A DNA stretch of 64,000 nucleotides from assembly GCF_004358345.1 (NCBI RefSeq), contig NZ_CP037952.1, positions 1,178,001 to 1,242,000 of the forward strand, given 5' to 3'. The first letter of the stretch is position 1. Each line of letters starts with the position of its first letter. Positions 45,409-53,646 of this stretch are shown piece after piece. The position numbers were made by a program, and so were the translations under genes. This stretch comes from Parashewanella spongiae (GTDB taxonomy: Bacteria; Pseudomonadota; Gammaproteobacteria; Enterobacterales; Shewanellaceae). Under the pieces are notes generated by a model, which did not search any database, was not told the DNA's origin, and saw only the letters and a program-made list of their open reading frames with translations.

Positions 45409-47406
45409 ATGGACATTAATGAATTTGAGGAGCAAACAAGAATATCGTTGTCTGCGGTATTCACAGGCTCTGCTAATGCAGATTTACAATGTGTGCTGAC
45501 TTATCTTGCGTCTATTCCTGATGAGCTAGCCTTTCCATTATTACTCGGTTTCATCGGTCAATATCCCAAACTCTCTGAACTCCAAATTCAAAATGTTAAA
45601 CGTGATATCGAAGTAAAAGCGCACAATATCGAAACCAATCTCAAGTGGATGAAAAAGTTATTACAACGCATCCCAGATGATCCCGCCCGTACACTGAAAA
45701 ATGAATATCTACGCAGATATAAAAAATACCCTAATGGACGCAGCTCCAATATCTGGCTCAGGAAAAGCGTCGAGTTTATCGATAAGGTGATGCGCAAATT
45801 TCCAGTGCCACTGTATTACCTGAGTACAGAAGCTAGACGCACAGAAATCGCACATAAATGGTCGAGCAGCTGCTCACTTGAACTTGAAAGAGTTACAGAG
45901 CAGAGAAGCAAATCTGTTGATGCCATTGAACTAATAACTGCTGTAAAGCAACCCGCAGATCTTTGGGGTTTCTGTCCTTGCTTACCGAACCTAAAGAAGA
46001 TGAAACAAAAGCAAGAGCAGGGCAAAGATATCTCAGACGAGCTCGATATTATTGCCAGAGCACTGGCTCGACTGATTGATGAAAAGTGGTGGTTAAGCCA
46101 ACTCGAAAAGGCATACAAACAATTCAAAGAGCACGCCGCTATTATCGTCGGGAAAGTCCGAAGTGGCGTCTCGCCTTATGTCTCTTATAAAACACTGATT
46201 GACTATCAAGCTCGTAAAACAGCGAACAGCAACTGGATAAAAATGATGATGGTGGTTAATGAGGAGCATGAATTAGAGCTGCCATTAATCGAGGCTGTTA
46301 AAGCATCTATTTCCAATCCTGAAAATCGACGAACTGAGTTGATGGTCAGAATGCGAGGCTTTGAACAACTAGCCGAAGAGCATGGTTATATCGGTGAGTT
46401 TTATACTTGGACGGCACCCTCAAAGTACCACAGCTGGACTAAAAATGATTCAGGCAGAAGCTATGCTAATGCCGCTTATCAAGGTGCAACACCACGAGAC
46501 ACACAGCAATACCTTTGTAAACAATGGGCGAAAGTCAGAGCTAAGTTTGAACGGGAAAAAATTGAGCCCTTTGGCTTTCGGGTAGTTGAACCACACCATG
46601 ATGGAACACCACACTGGCACTTATTGCTGTTCTTTAAGCCAGAACAAGTTGAACTGGCTCGGCAGATTATTTGTGAATATGCGGTTCAGCACGATAAAGA
46701 AGAACTCAACATAAAAGACAACAACTTTACGCCAGATGATTGCAGCCCACGCTTTGATTACAAAACCATAGATCCAGCTCAAGGCAGTGCCACAGGCTAC
46801 CTTGCCAAATACATCGCCAAGAACATTGATGGTGCTTATGTCGATGTGGATTATGAGGCCGAAAGCTCAGGTAAACACGCTGCTGAAGGTGTCGCAGCTT
46901 GGGCAAGCACATGGCGAATTCGGCAGTTTCAACAAATCGGTGGAGCGCCCGTTACGGTATGGCGAGAGTTAAGGCGCTTAAGAAAGGCCATCGTCAAAGA
47001 TGATGTTCTAGAGCGTGCCAGAAAAGCCGCCGATGCTGCTAATTGGCAAGGTTACATTGAGGCTAATGGTGGTCTTGGTTGTAAGCGAGGAAATCGCCCT
47101 GTAAAACTCGCCAAAATCGTCAATGAAGCTGCCAATCGTTATGGTGAGGATATCATCAAAATCATTGGTGTAATGGCGAACACCAAAGTCGAAACTCGAC
47201 TTGAAGGTTGGAAGCTTCAAAAAGCCGAACCAGAAAATACTGAAGCCAAAGTAGATGCTCAATGCGATGAAGCCGTTTGCTCTTTAAGCAGCGACAACTG
47301 CGCCTCTTGGAGATCTGACAATAACTGTACGGAGGGAATTGCTTTTGCTAATTTCGAAGAGCAACAACGTCACAATTCCCTAGCTGTTTTTCATGATTCT
47401 GGGTAA
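45409..47406 (+). CDS. phage P2 gpA-type replication endonuclease (HUH)
   Basis: The 665-residue protein starts with ATG at 45409. The HUH metal motif is in VVEPHHDGTPHWHLLLFF, followed by the Tyr motif YLAKYIAKNIDGAYVD with two Tyr residues spaced as in gpA/phiX174 A proteins. EFYTWTAPSKYHSW precedes it. The enzyme nicks its origin and starts rolling-circle replication. P2-type gpA acts in cis. Here it is followed by conjugation genes rather than capsid genes, so the element may replicate after excision. Confidence 0.9.
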   Translation: MDINEFEEQTRISLSAVFTGSANADLQCVLTYLASIPDELAFPLLLGFIGQYPKLSELQIQNVKRDIEVKAHNIETNLKWMKKLLQRIPDDPARTLKNEYLRRYKKYPNGRSSNIWLRKSVEFIDKVMRKFPVPLYYLSTEARRTEIAHKWSSSCSLELERVTEQRSKSVDAIELITAVKQPADLWGFCPCLPNLKKMKQKQEQGKDISDELDIIARALARLIDEKWWLSQLEKAYKQFKEHAAIIVGKVRSGVSPYVSYKTLIDYQARKTANSNWIKMMMVVNEEHELELPLIEAVKASISNPENRRTELMVRMRGFEQLAEEHGYIGEFYTWTAPSKYHSWTKNDSGRSYANAAYQGATPRDTQQYLCKQWAKVRAKFEREKIEPFGFRVVEPHHDGTPHWHLLLFFKPEQVELARQIICEYAVQHDKEELNIKDNNFTPDDCSPRFDYKTIDPAQGSATGYLAKYIAKNIDGAYVDVDYEAESSGKHAAEGVAAWASTWRIRQFQQIGGAPVTVWRELRRLRKAIVKDDVLERARKAADAANWQGYIEANGGLGCKRGNRPVKLAKIVNEAANRYGEDIIKIIGVMANTKVETRLEGWKLQKAEPENTEAKVDAQCDEAVCSLSSDNCASWRSDNNCTEGIAFANFEEQQRHNSLAVFHDSG

Positions 47407-47743
47407 ATGGAAAAGGTTCGTCAGTTTATTAATAGTTGTTTGTTGAATGTAGCTTCTTTGTTCGCATTTAATGCTAACGAAGTACGCTGCTTAAAGGAGT
47501 TCATGTTCAGTGATATCCCCGTGAACCAACTCATTTGTGGACAAAAGCAAGTTAGTGTAATTACTCAATAAACTTCATTCTACACAAAAAAGTAAGTTGG
47601 TGTATTTAGTCTATGTTAAGCACCTTTTGTCCTTCAAGCCCTATAACTCACTGAGGCGTGGTTAAAAGCTAAACTAATCATTGTGTTGGAGAACAGAAAA
47701 CATGTTTGCGTGTCGATATCCATCCCACAAAATCTCTCTGACT
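47407..47743. other. non-coding gap after the replication gene
   Basis: This 337-bp space between rep and a convergent gene cluster has no credible ORF longer than 40 codons and no strong hairpin that I can see. It may contain the transition between the phage-like block and the conjugative block. Confidence 0.45.
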
Positions 47744-48484
47744 TTAAGGGGTTCTCTTAAGCATGTCAGAAAGAGTATTTTCGTCATTGTCACGACTTAT
47801 GAATACAGATGTAGATTCACCATCATCAGACGTTTCATAAAAAACAATATTCTCTGAATACCAACCTTGATCTTTCATTGCAAATATAAAGTTTGTTGAA
47901 ATATCTACATTGGAATTTTGCTGTGATGGTAGTAACTCAACAGCGCACCACCTTTCTTTACATTTTACCTCGGTAATACCTAAAGATTGTAGGTTTTCAT
48001 TATCATTAATTAGAGACCAAAGATTCTCTTCTTGCTTAGGAGCCCATTCGTAATCTACTTCTTGATGAACAAAATTACTTTCTAAACTGTCATACACAGA
48101 TACACCAGATTGCATTGCACTAATGATGATCTCATCAGCAGTTTTTTGAGGCTTATAGTTTTTTTCCTCGTTAATAACTGGTTGTTTTATAACGACTTGA
48201 TCTGGATTGTCTGAGTTTGTGTTATGAGTTATTACTTTCACAAGCTTACGATTAGCCAACTCTAATTTTTTTGATAGCATTAAATTCTGTTGCTTCAGAT
48301 CTAAAACTAATTGTTCAAGCTGATAGATACTTTTCATGCTGAGTTGTAATTCATCGGAAAGTTTTTTGGCATTCTCAGATGAGTCTATTTGAAGTAAAAC
48401 CTCACCTGATTCCTTTTGAACAACGAGTAAATAAATTAAAGCAATAAATGCAAACAAAATTAAAGTGGCTAATGTTTTTTTCAT
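47744..48484 (-). CDS. membrane-anchored coiled-coil protein, unknown
   Basis: The 246-residue protein starts with ATG at 48484. One N-terminal transmembrane helix (LATLILFAFIALIYLLVV) is followed by a coiled coil at about residues 40-85 (LQLSMKSIYQLEQLVLDLKQ). A C-terminal acidic domain has two Cys (VKCKERWCAVELLP). The bulk should be periplasmic. It lies 11 bp after the small Cys-rich peptide gene, so both are co-transcribed. I do not recognise the family; a role in the cell envelope or the conjugation apparatus is possible. Confidence 0.6.
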   Translation of the reverse strand: MKKTLATLILFAFIALIYLLVVQKESGEVLLQIDSSENAKKLSDELQLSMKSIYQLEQLVLDLKQQNLMLSKKLELANRKLVKVITHNTNSDNPDQVVIKQPVINEEKNYKPQKTADEIIISAMQSGVSVYDSLESNFVHQEVDYEWAPKQEENLWSLINDNENLQSLGITEVKCKERWCAVELLPSQQNSNVDISTNFIFAMKDQGWYSENIVFYETSDDGESTSVFISRDNDENTLSDMLKRTP

Positions 48485-48495
48485 CGTTTGATATC

Positions 48496-48684
48496 CTATT
48501 GACCGCCAGGTCCTGGTTGAGCAACAAGTGCTCTACATGATCCAGAACTTAAGTCGCAAATAACACAGAAATTATTAACGCAATGCACGCATTGTGTTGA
48601 AGTGCAAACTGAACTTGATGTAGTTCCTGCCAAAGCTCCAAAAGATATAGCCAACAGAGAAAATCCTAGTTTTTTCAATGACAT
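48496..48684 (-). CDS. exported 62-residue Cys-rich peptide
   Basis: The peptide starts with ATG at 48684 (MSLKKLGFSLLAISFGALAG), a clear signal peptide. The mature part of roughly 42 residues has six Cys (SVCTSTQCVHCVNNFCVICD and SGSC) and ends in Pro/Gly (PGPGGQ). It resembles secreted disulfide-rich peptides or metal-binding peptides. A membrane-bound glutaredoxin-like gene is divergent next to it, which suggests redox handling of the Cys residues. Function is unknown. Confidence 0.65.
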   Translation of the reverse strand: MSLKKLGFSLLAISFGALAGTTSSSVCTSTQCVHCVNNFCVICDLSSGSCRALVAQPGPGGQ

Positions 48685-48850
48685 TGATATATTCCTCTAT
48701 ACTTTAGTTTTTAATAAGATGATATTTTCAATATAGCCAAATATCGATACAGCAGGATTTTAAAAATCAAATCATTGACAAAAAAATATTGCCACAAATC
48801 AGTTGTTATGTAAATGTTGATTTAAATTTGTTATTAGGATGCTCTTTCGG

Positions 48851-49219
48851 ATGAAAATTATTAAGAACACTATATTAATTGCTTTGCTTGGACTGTTAGG
48901 TTTTTTTTCAACATGGAGTATTAACTATTTCAATTCCCCAGAAAGTGTATTTATTGGCGATTATTCAAATCATTTCGAAGGAACGGAAAAGAAAGTGTTA
49001 TTTTACGGAACAAACTGGTGTAAGTACTGCCAAAATGCCCGAGAATTCTTTAAAAGAAATAAGATAGACTATTATGAATATAACCCTGAAGTGGATGACG
49101 TTGTAATGGAAAAGTATAAATCTCTTGGGGTTAAAGGTTACCCAGCCGTTATTATAGGCAATAAATTAATACTTGGATTCAATGAAGATGAAATCAGAAG
49201 AGCTTTAAGTGAAATTTAA
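48851..49219 (+). CDS. membrane-anchored glutaredoxin-like protein
   Basis: From the ATG at 48851 the 122-residue protein has a hydrophobic anchor (TILIALLGLLGFFSTWSI). A thioredoxin/glutaredoxin fold follows, with the redox motif NWCKYCQNAREFF and the cis-Pro loop GVKGYPAVIIG. The catalytic domain is predicted in the periplasm, unlike normal glutaredoxins. It may reduce or shuffle disulfides, for example in the neighbouring Cys-rich peptide or in VirB components. The start further upstream (48839) would add only four residues. Confidence 0.8.
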   Translation: MKIIKNTILIALLGLLGFFSTWSINYFNSPESVFIGDYSNHFEGTEKKVLFYGTNWCKYCQNAREFFKRNKIDYYEYNPEVDDVVMEKYKSLGVKGYPAVIIGNKLILGFNEDEIRRALSEI

Positions 49220-50221
49220 ATTTATCACTTACTGCGCAATTTGAACAACTTAAGAGATTCACTATTGGCAATAAATACGGCTTGTACCATACCGTTATAA
49301 CAAGTTGTGAGCACAGAATGAATTGTGTTTGATATGTTAAATGGCGTTAAATGGTAATTTACACAATCAAGATGGGATATATGTGTAAGCCCTTGATAAA
49401 TAACAAGTAAAACTCTAAGGGCTGTTAATCTTTTCTCGGTTTTTATTCACCTGAGTGGTTTTGTACTTTTTATTCGCTATTTACTTGTATAATAAGATGT
49501 CTTGCAAAGAATTAGGAGTGTTAAAAGCGACAAATACATCAACCGTATGAGTTTCATACAAAGATCAACGCTCCCTAAGCAATATGCCTGTAAAAATAAT
49601 ATAGCAGATACCCCACACTTTAAGGTGACGGTGGATCTTTTATTAGATCTAAATTTACCATAATGCGTTTTGCGCACTTCCACACAAAAGTCATCTTAAT
49701 GTAAAATTACAACTAACCTCTCAAATGAACACATTATCTTGATATAAAACGACAGATTTAAATTAGTTAGTGGGTGGTTATTTTCACCACAACGTCACTT
49801 GAGCCAATTCTCTGGCACGAGCCACAATAAATGTCAACCTAAACGTTTACTTTTCGTACGAAAAGGTGGTCGGCTGAAAATGATTTTTAACTACTAAACA
49901 TTAGAAATAGTATTGCAGTGAATGTTCGTTGCCAGCACAGAATGGGGCAAAAACGAGCCAGCGGTGCAAATAATCAACTAGCTGGTGCCTTATGAAAAAA
50001 TTGCTCAATTAACGATGCTGGGCTAGAAAACCATTAAATTTTGTTAATGCTTAAATCTTTGCAGTTACCTTTCATTAGTTTTCGTTTGTTTCCTATCGTT
50101 TGCATTTTTTTGTGTTTGTTTGCGATTGTTTTCGCAATTTTAAATTAACTCACCAGCCGAGCGTTTGCTTTTTATTTATGTAGCGGGTAGCGTGCAATTC
50201 AGGCCGAAACTTACTGAGACT
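49220..50221. other. 1-kb region without a clear gene; palindromes and GTTTG-rich tract
   Basis: No convincing gene; a 68-codon minus-strand frame at 49477-49683 lacks coding signs. CTTTTCGTACGAAAAG at 49850-49865 is a perfect 16-bp palindrome. GTGGTTATTTTCACCAC at about 49775 is a hairpin. At 50080-50145 the motif CGTTTG or TGTTTG recurs about six times. This would be a reasonable place for an origin of transfer, an origin of replication or a promoter hub. Confidence 0.45.
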
Positions 50222-50692
50222 ATGGTAATGACTTTATTGATAAACTTGCGTTACTCAGATCTTAGTTTTGATGAGATGATGCAAAATTGGGAAAGCTGTT
50301 TTTTGGGGTATCAAACAGAATACGAGCAGCTCATTTATCGATTTCCAAATGTCACCTTTGAGCTTAAAAAGTTCTCGCTATTTGTCACAGATAAAATCTT
50401 AATCGACAAATGCACAGTCTTCGACTTCTGCCTTTGTAGAGCTATGAACCAATATCTAATCCATAAAGGTACAAATGAGTTTCTTGCTTTGGAAGCTTTT
50501 AGACAAACATTACTGAGCACAGCCATAGAAGAGCTGAAATGTATCTCTATTATTGATGCTTCAGGTAATAAATGGTTCGCAGAAGAAAAAATCCCTTTTA
50601 AAAATTGGCTAGATGCTAAGCCTCAAAGATATTTTGAACTCAAACATTCAAAGCTATTATTGGATAATAACTTTGAAGCGAAAGTTGCTTAA
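50222..50692 (+). CDS. unknown protein, paralogue A of a pair
   Basis: The ATG at 50222 (or 50228) gives about 156 residues. It shares order and motifs with the protein at 52568-53020: an aromatic N-terminal helix (SFDEMMQNWESC), TVFDFCLCRAMNQYLIHKG, a helix ending LSTAIEELK and FKNWLDAKPQRYFELKH. No known domain is recognised. The stop overlaps the end of the convergent LuxR-like gene by 4 bp. The two paralogues flank the repressor-thioesterase-LuxR-like module. Confidence 0.6.
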   Translation: MVMTLLINLRYSDLSFDEMMQNWESCFLGYQTEYEQLIYRFPNVTFELKKFSLFVTDKILIDKCTVFDFCLCRAMNQYLIHKGTNEFLALEAFRQTLLSTAIEELKCISIIDASGNKWFAEEKIPFKNWLDAKPQRYFELKHSKLLLDNNFEAKVA

Positions 50693-51213
50693 CTTCGTAG
50701 GTTTCTACTTGCTATTGACTTTGTTGACATCAACCTCTCCCTAAAAGCTACTCTTCGCATCCTCAATAAAAACCAGTCCATTTCTGGTTTGTTCATTAAT
50801 AACAATTGTGGGAATGTTTGGTGGCTTTTGTCGGTGGCTAAGCCTAAAAACTCTTTTGAACCGTGGTAACTTTTACCAAAGCTTAGTCCGTTGTGGATTT
50901 TAAATTCAGTGCGGATGCCGTTGATTTCGTGTTCGTCTTTACTGACTGTTTTGATGTCGTTCCAACGGAATACGGTTTCAAAGCAGCCTTTTCGAGTCAT
51001 AAAGCGTTTGCCTAATCGGAATAGGGCGCAGCGGTCTAGCAGGTTTTCACCAAAGTAAATGCTGTTCCATTCTTGATTGGTGGCGTGAGTGACACGATGG
51101 CCTTTATGCTCGAACACATACGACATATAAGTGCAGCCATAGTTGTAAGCTAAGTCCTGATAGATTTGCTCAAAGGTATCGTTGAAGTGAGTCGTTGCGA
51201 TGATGTTTCCCAT
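50689..51213 (-). CDS. LuxR-type autoinducer-binding-like domain, no DNA-binding domain
   Basis: From ATG at 51213 (MGNIIATTHFNDTFEQIYQD) the 174-residue protein shows the pattern of acyl-homoserine-lactone receptors. TNQEWNSIYFGENLLD has Trp and Tyr four residues apart and a following Asp. FRWNDI and GLSFGKSYHG follow. The C-terminal helix-turn-helix of LuxR proteins is absent. It could bind a fatty-acyl ligand and act through protein contact, for example on the repressor two genes upstream. It follows the thioesterase stop by 1 bp. The family call is moderate. Confidence 0.5.
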   Translation of the reverse strand: MGNIIATTHFNDTFEQIYQDLAYNYGCTYMSYVFEHKGHRVTHATNQEWNSIYFGENLLDRCALFRLGKRFMTRKGCFETVFRWNDIKTVSKDEHEINGIRTEFKIHNGLSFGKSYHGSKEFLGLATDKSHQTFPQLLLMNKPEMDWFLLRMRRVAFRERLMSTKSIASRNLRS

Positions 51214-51214
51214 A

Positions 51215-51628
51215 TTATTTGCCTCCATATTCAATGAGCTTGGCAAAGCCTGTAGCGTTTTTCACCACTTTCTTGGTTTGGTTATCCAACAAAATCATGG
51301 TTTCGAAGGCATGAGCAACAGGGGCGTTATCATCGTTCTTGGTGATCAACGCTTCAAAGGTGCATACGGCTCTGGTGGTTTCGGACACTCGATAATTGAA
51401 GTGCAATACATCATGCAAAAACGCTTCGCCTTGATAATCTACATTAAGCTGTTTGATGTAAGCTGTAGCACCATTAACATCAAGCTCATCAATGCCAAAG
51501 TGCTTAAAATATTCAAGCCGAGCATGGTGCAGCAGCGATACCAATCCGTTGTAGCCTAAGTGATTACCATAATTGAGATCAGCGACTCTGACCGTTAAAT
51601 CAACAGTGAAAAAATGTGGTTGTTGCAT
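51215..51628 (-). CDS. hot-dog (4HBT) acyl-CoA thioesterase
   Basis: The 137-residue protein starts with ATG at 51628. The catalytic helix region VRVADLNYGNHLGYNGLVSL with ARLEYFKHFGI is characteristic of YbgC/4HBT thioesterases, with the Asp and His in place. It hydrolyses acyl-CoA or acyl-ACP. It is sandwiched between a repressor gene (16 bp before) and the LuxR-like gene. A metabolic enzyme of acyl groups beside an acyl-ligand domain is suggestive of signal production or degradation. Confidence 0.82.
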   Translation of the reverse strand: MQQPHFFTVDLTVRVADLNYGNHLGYNGLVSLLHHARLEYFKHFGIDELDVNGATAYIKQLNVDYQGEAFLHDVLHFNYRVSETTRAVCTFEALITKNDDNAPVAHAFETMILLDNQTKKVVKNATGFAKLIEYGGK

Positions 51629-51644
51629 GAATATTGCTCCTATC

Positions 51645-52295
51645 TTAAATAGTGACTATATCGGCACGACGATGCCAAATGACTTGAGCAATCCTTTGTA
51701 TTTTACAATCCGAAATAAATGCGTTTTCAGCTTGGGTTTCATAGTTCAAACTGTATAAATTTAATCGTCCTTCTTTACCTTGCTGTACTCGGCGGATCAC
51801 TACTTGACCCGTTTCAAGTGTCACAATGCAGTCTCTACCAATGAGCTGTTGCGCCTTGTTCGATAACAACTGGCAGCCACCTACATAGTCACCAATTTGA
51901 TAAAATGGCTCCATGGAGTCATCGCTGACAATCGAGACAATAGGTAACGGGTTGTTCTGCTCGAAATAAAAAACTTCTTTTAAAATACGGGCATCTAATT
52001 CAAAGCACTCCGTCTCGGGTTGATGATAGCGTGGTGCTAATCCCTCACCAGAAAGCAGCCAATTGGTTGTGCAGTTAATATTGAGCTTTTCGAATGCATC
52101 AACTAATTTTTTGGCACCTTTAACTGAAAGAGGGTGCTTGCCTGTTTCCCACGCTGTCAGTGTTGCAGCAGATACACCTGAAGCTTGTTCAAAATTCTTG
52201 CGGCTTAGCCCTAACATCATTCGCAAACCTTTAACTCTTGAAGGTGGCGTTTGATATGCGTCATTGGGCAGTTCGGGTATGGTTTCTTTAATCAT
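51645..52295 (-). CDS. S24-type HTH repressor with catalytic Lys replaced
   Basis: The ATG at 52295 (MIKETIPELPNDAYQ) follows an AAGGGG site; residues upstream are not needed. Residues 20-75 form an XRE-type helix-turn-helix (MMLGLSRKNFEQASGVSAAT, LTAWETGKHPL). The C-terminal S24 domain has the Ser in SDDSMEPFYQIGDYV, but where LexA and CI have the catalytic Lys it reads VVIRRVQ. Self-cleavage is therefore doubtful. It probably represses the divergent genes at 52568 onward and its own operon. Confidence 0.82.
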   Translation of the reverse strand: MIKETIPELPNDAYQTPPSRVKGLRMMLGLSRKNFEQASGVSAATLTAWETGKHPLSVKGAKKLVDAFEKLNINCTTNWLLSGEGLAPRYHQPETECFELDARILKEVFYFEQNNPLPIVSIVSDDSMEPFYQIGDYVGGCQLLSNKAQQLIGRDCIVTLETGQVVIRRVQQGKEGRLNLYSLNYETQAENAFISDCKIQRIAQVIWHRRADIVTI

Positions 52296-52319
52296 TAATA
52301 ACCCCTTAGTATCGTGCAA

Positions 52320-52420
52320 TGCGTAAAATGAAAGAGCTGGAGAATTAAAGGCAATGCAAAAAGTTTCAATTTTACGCAAAACCTTAAAAATGCAAAAAAT
52401 GCCAATAATGCCAATAATGC
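52320..52420. promoter_or_regulatory. operators between the S24 repressor and divergent genes
   Basis: TGCGTAAAAT (52320-52329) and ATTTTACGCA (52369-52378) are perfect inverted copies. ATGCCAATA is repeated at about 52399 and 52408 beside ATGCAATTATT. These lie right upstream of the repressor start, as expected for autoregulation. Confidence 0.6.
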
Positions 52421-52567
52421 AATTATTATTAAAAATACATATTTTGTGTAATAAAAATATCTAATATCGATATAAAAATTAAATCTAATAGAGCTATTTC
52501 AATAAATTCTATGGCTGTTAGTATCTTGATCTATTAAAAATCTTAAGCTGATTTTTGTAGGTCATAT

Positions 52568-53020
52568 ATGACAAAACCAGATATCACTTTGCTTACACCG
52601 GTTATGACTTTTGATGAAACAATGGCGCATTGGTCGAACTGTAATCCTGTTTATGAAAAATGCCTTGAATCCATGGTTCAAAAATTCCCAATAGCAGTTC
52701 AAGAGATCAAACAGCTTTTCATACTGCTGACAGATGCTATCTATATAAACGATGGTCTGCTGTTCGATTATTGTCTTTGTAAAGCCATGCACCAGTATCA
52801 GATATTGTCCAGTAAGGGAGAGATTGTTGCTTACGATGGGTTTATCAAAACCTTAAACGATACAGCAAAAGAAGCATTGAACAGCTACATTATCAGAGAT
52901 CCGAAAGGTGGTAGCTGGTCGATTAAACAAGGTATGAATTTTAGGGATTGGTTAGAGGAAGAGCCAAGTAGATTCAAAAAGCTTGAATCTTGGGAGTTGG
53001 AGGTGTTTGAGAATAGGTAA
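52568..53020 (+). CDS. unknown protein, paralogue B of a pair
   Basis: The 150-residue protein starts with ATG at 52568. It is paralogous to 50222-50692: MTFDETMAHWSNC, LLFDYCLCKAMHQYQILS, FRDWLEEEPSRFKKLESW. Lengths and motif spacing agree. The Cys-Leu-Cys pair in the central helix is conserved in both. It is divergent from the S24 repressor gene and likely under its control. No family is recognised. Confidence 0.6.
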   Translation: MTKPDITLLTPVMTFDETMAHWSNCNPVYEKCLESMVQKFPIAVQEIKQLFILLTDAIYINDGLLFDYCLCKAMHQYQILSSKGEIVAYDGFIKTLNDTAKEALNSYIIRDPKGGSWSIKQGMNFRDWLEEEPSRFKKLESWELEVFENR

Positions 53021-53118
53021 GGCTTGTGTATTACGATAAATATCTATTTTAAATAGGGGTATAATGCAGTTCTAAGGATAATATTTTTATTATAAAGTAT
53101 GGAGTTTTAGGAGAAATA

Positions 53119-53646
53119 ATGAACTTTTTAGATGCTTTTTGGCCTAGTTTTTGGTCGGCAATAGCGGCAGGTTTTTCATTAACACTACTTTTTTTTCTGA
53201 TTAGAGAGAAAGTATATGGAAAAACGGACATCTCAGGTAAATGGCATTTTAACATGACGACTGAAAAAACTGCATATAACCCATATAAAAATATGGAATT
53301 GAGGTACATTGCAATTTTGTGGCTTGAAGGAAATGAAATTCACGGTACTGTAGAGAAAGTTCATGAGTTTTCTAGCACAACTAATGAAGCTGGGAGGTCA
53401 TATGTTGGCGAAAACCGCTCAAGAGGTGTTGTAACAGGTGTTTATGAAAAAAAATACTTTGGTAAAGATAAAATCCATATTCATATTTCAGAACAAGGAA
53501 AAGGAAGAGAATCAACTAACTTTTTCACTCTGAGATTTTCGAAATGTATAAATTTCAGAGTTGAAGAAATAAAGCTAAGCGGTACATTTAGTTCATTTGT
53601 TGCTGATCAAGAAGGAAGTTCATCTTGGCAAAGAAAGTGTTTTTAA
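53119..53646 (+). CDS. single-pass membrane protein with beta-rich domain, unknown
   Basis: The 175-residue protein starts with ATG at 53119 after TTTAGGAG. One transmembrane helix (SFWSAIAAGFSLTLLFFLI) is followed by a domain rich in predicted strands starting DISGKWHFNMTTEK and containing GNEIHGTVEKVHEF and DKIHIHISEQGKG. This membrane-plus-barrel plan recalls Cap15-like effectors and lipocalin-like sensors, but no family is certain. It overlaps the following GT51 gene by 22 bp, so the two are tightly linked. Confidence 0.6.
   Translation: MNFLDAFWPSFWSAIAAGFSLTLLFFLIREKVYGKTDISGKWHFNMTTEKTAYNPYKNMELRYIAILWLEGNEIHGTVEKVHEFSSTTNEAGRSYVGENRSRGVVTGVYEKKYFGKDKIHIHISEQGKGRESTNFFTLRFSKCINFRVEEIKLSGTFSSFVADQEGSSSWQRKCF

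Noticed and set aside
49477-49683. 68-codon minus-strand ORF
   Set aside because: No ribosome site of note, no family resemblance and composition like the surrounding non-coding DNA; it crosses hairpin-rich sequence.
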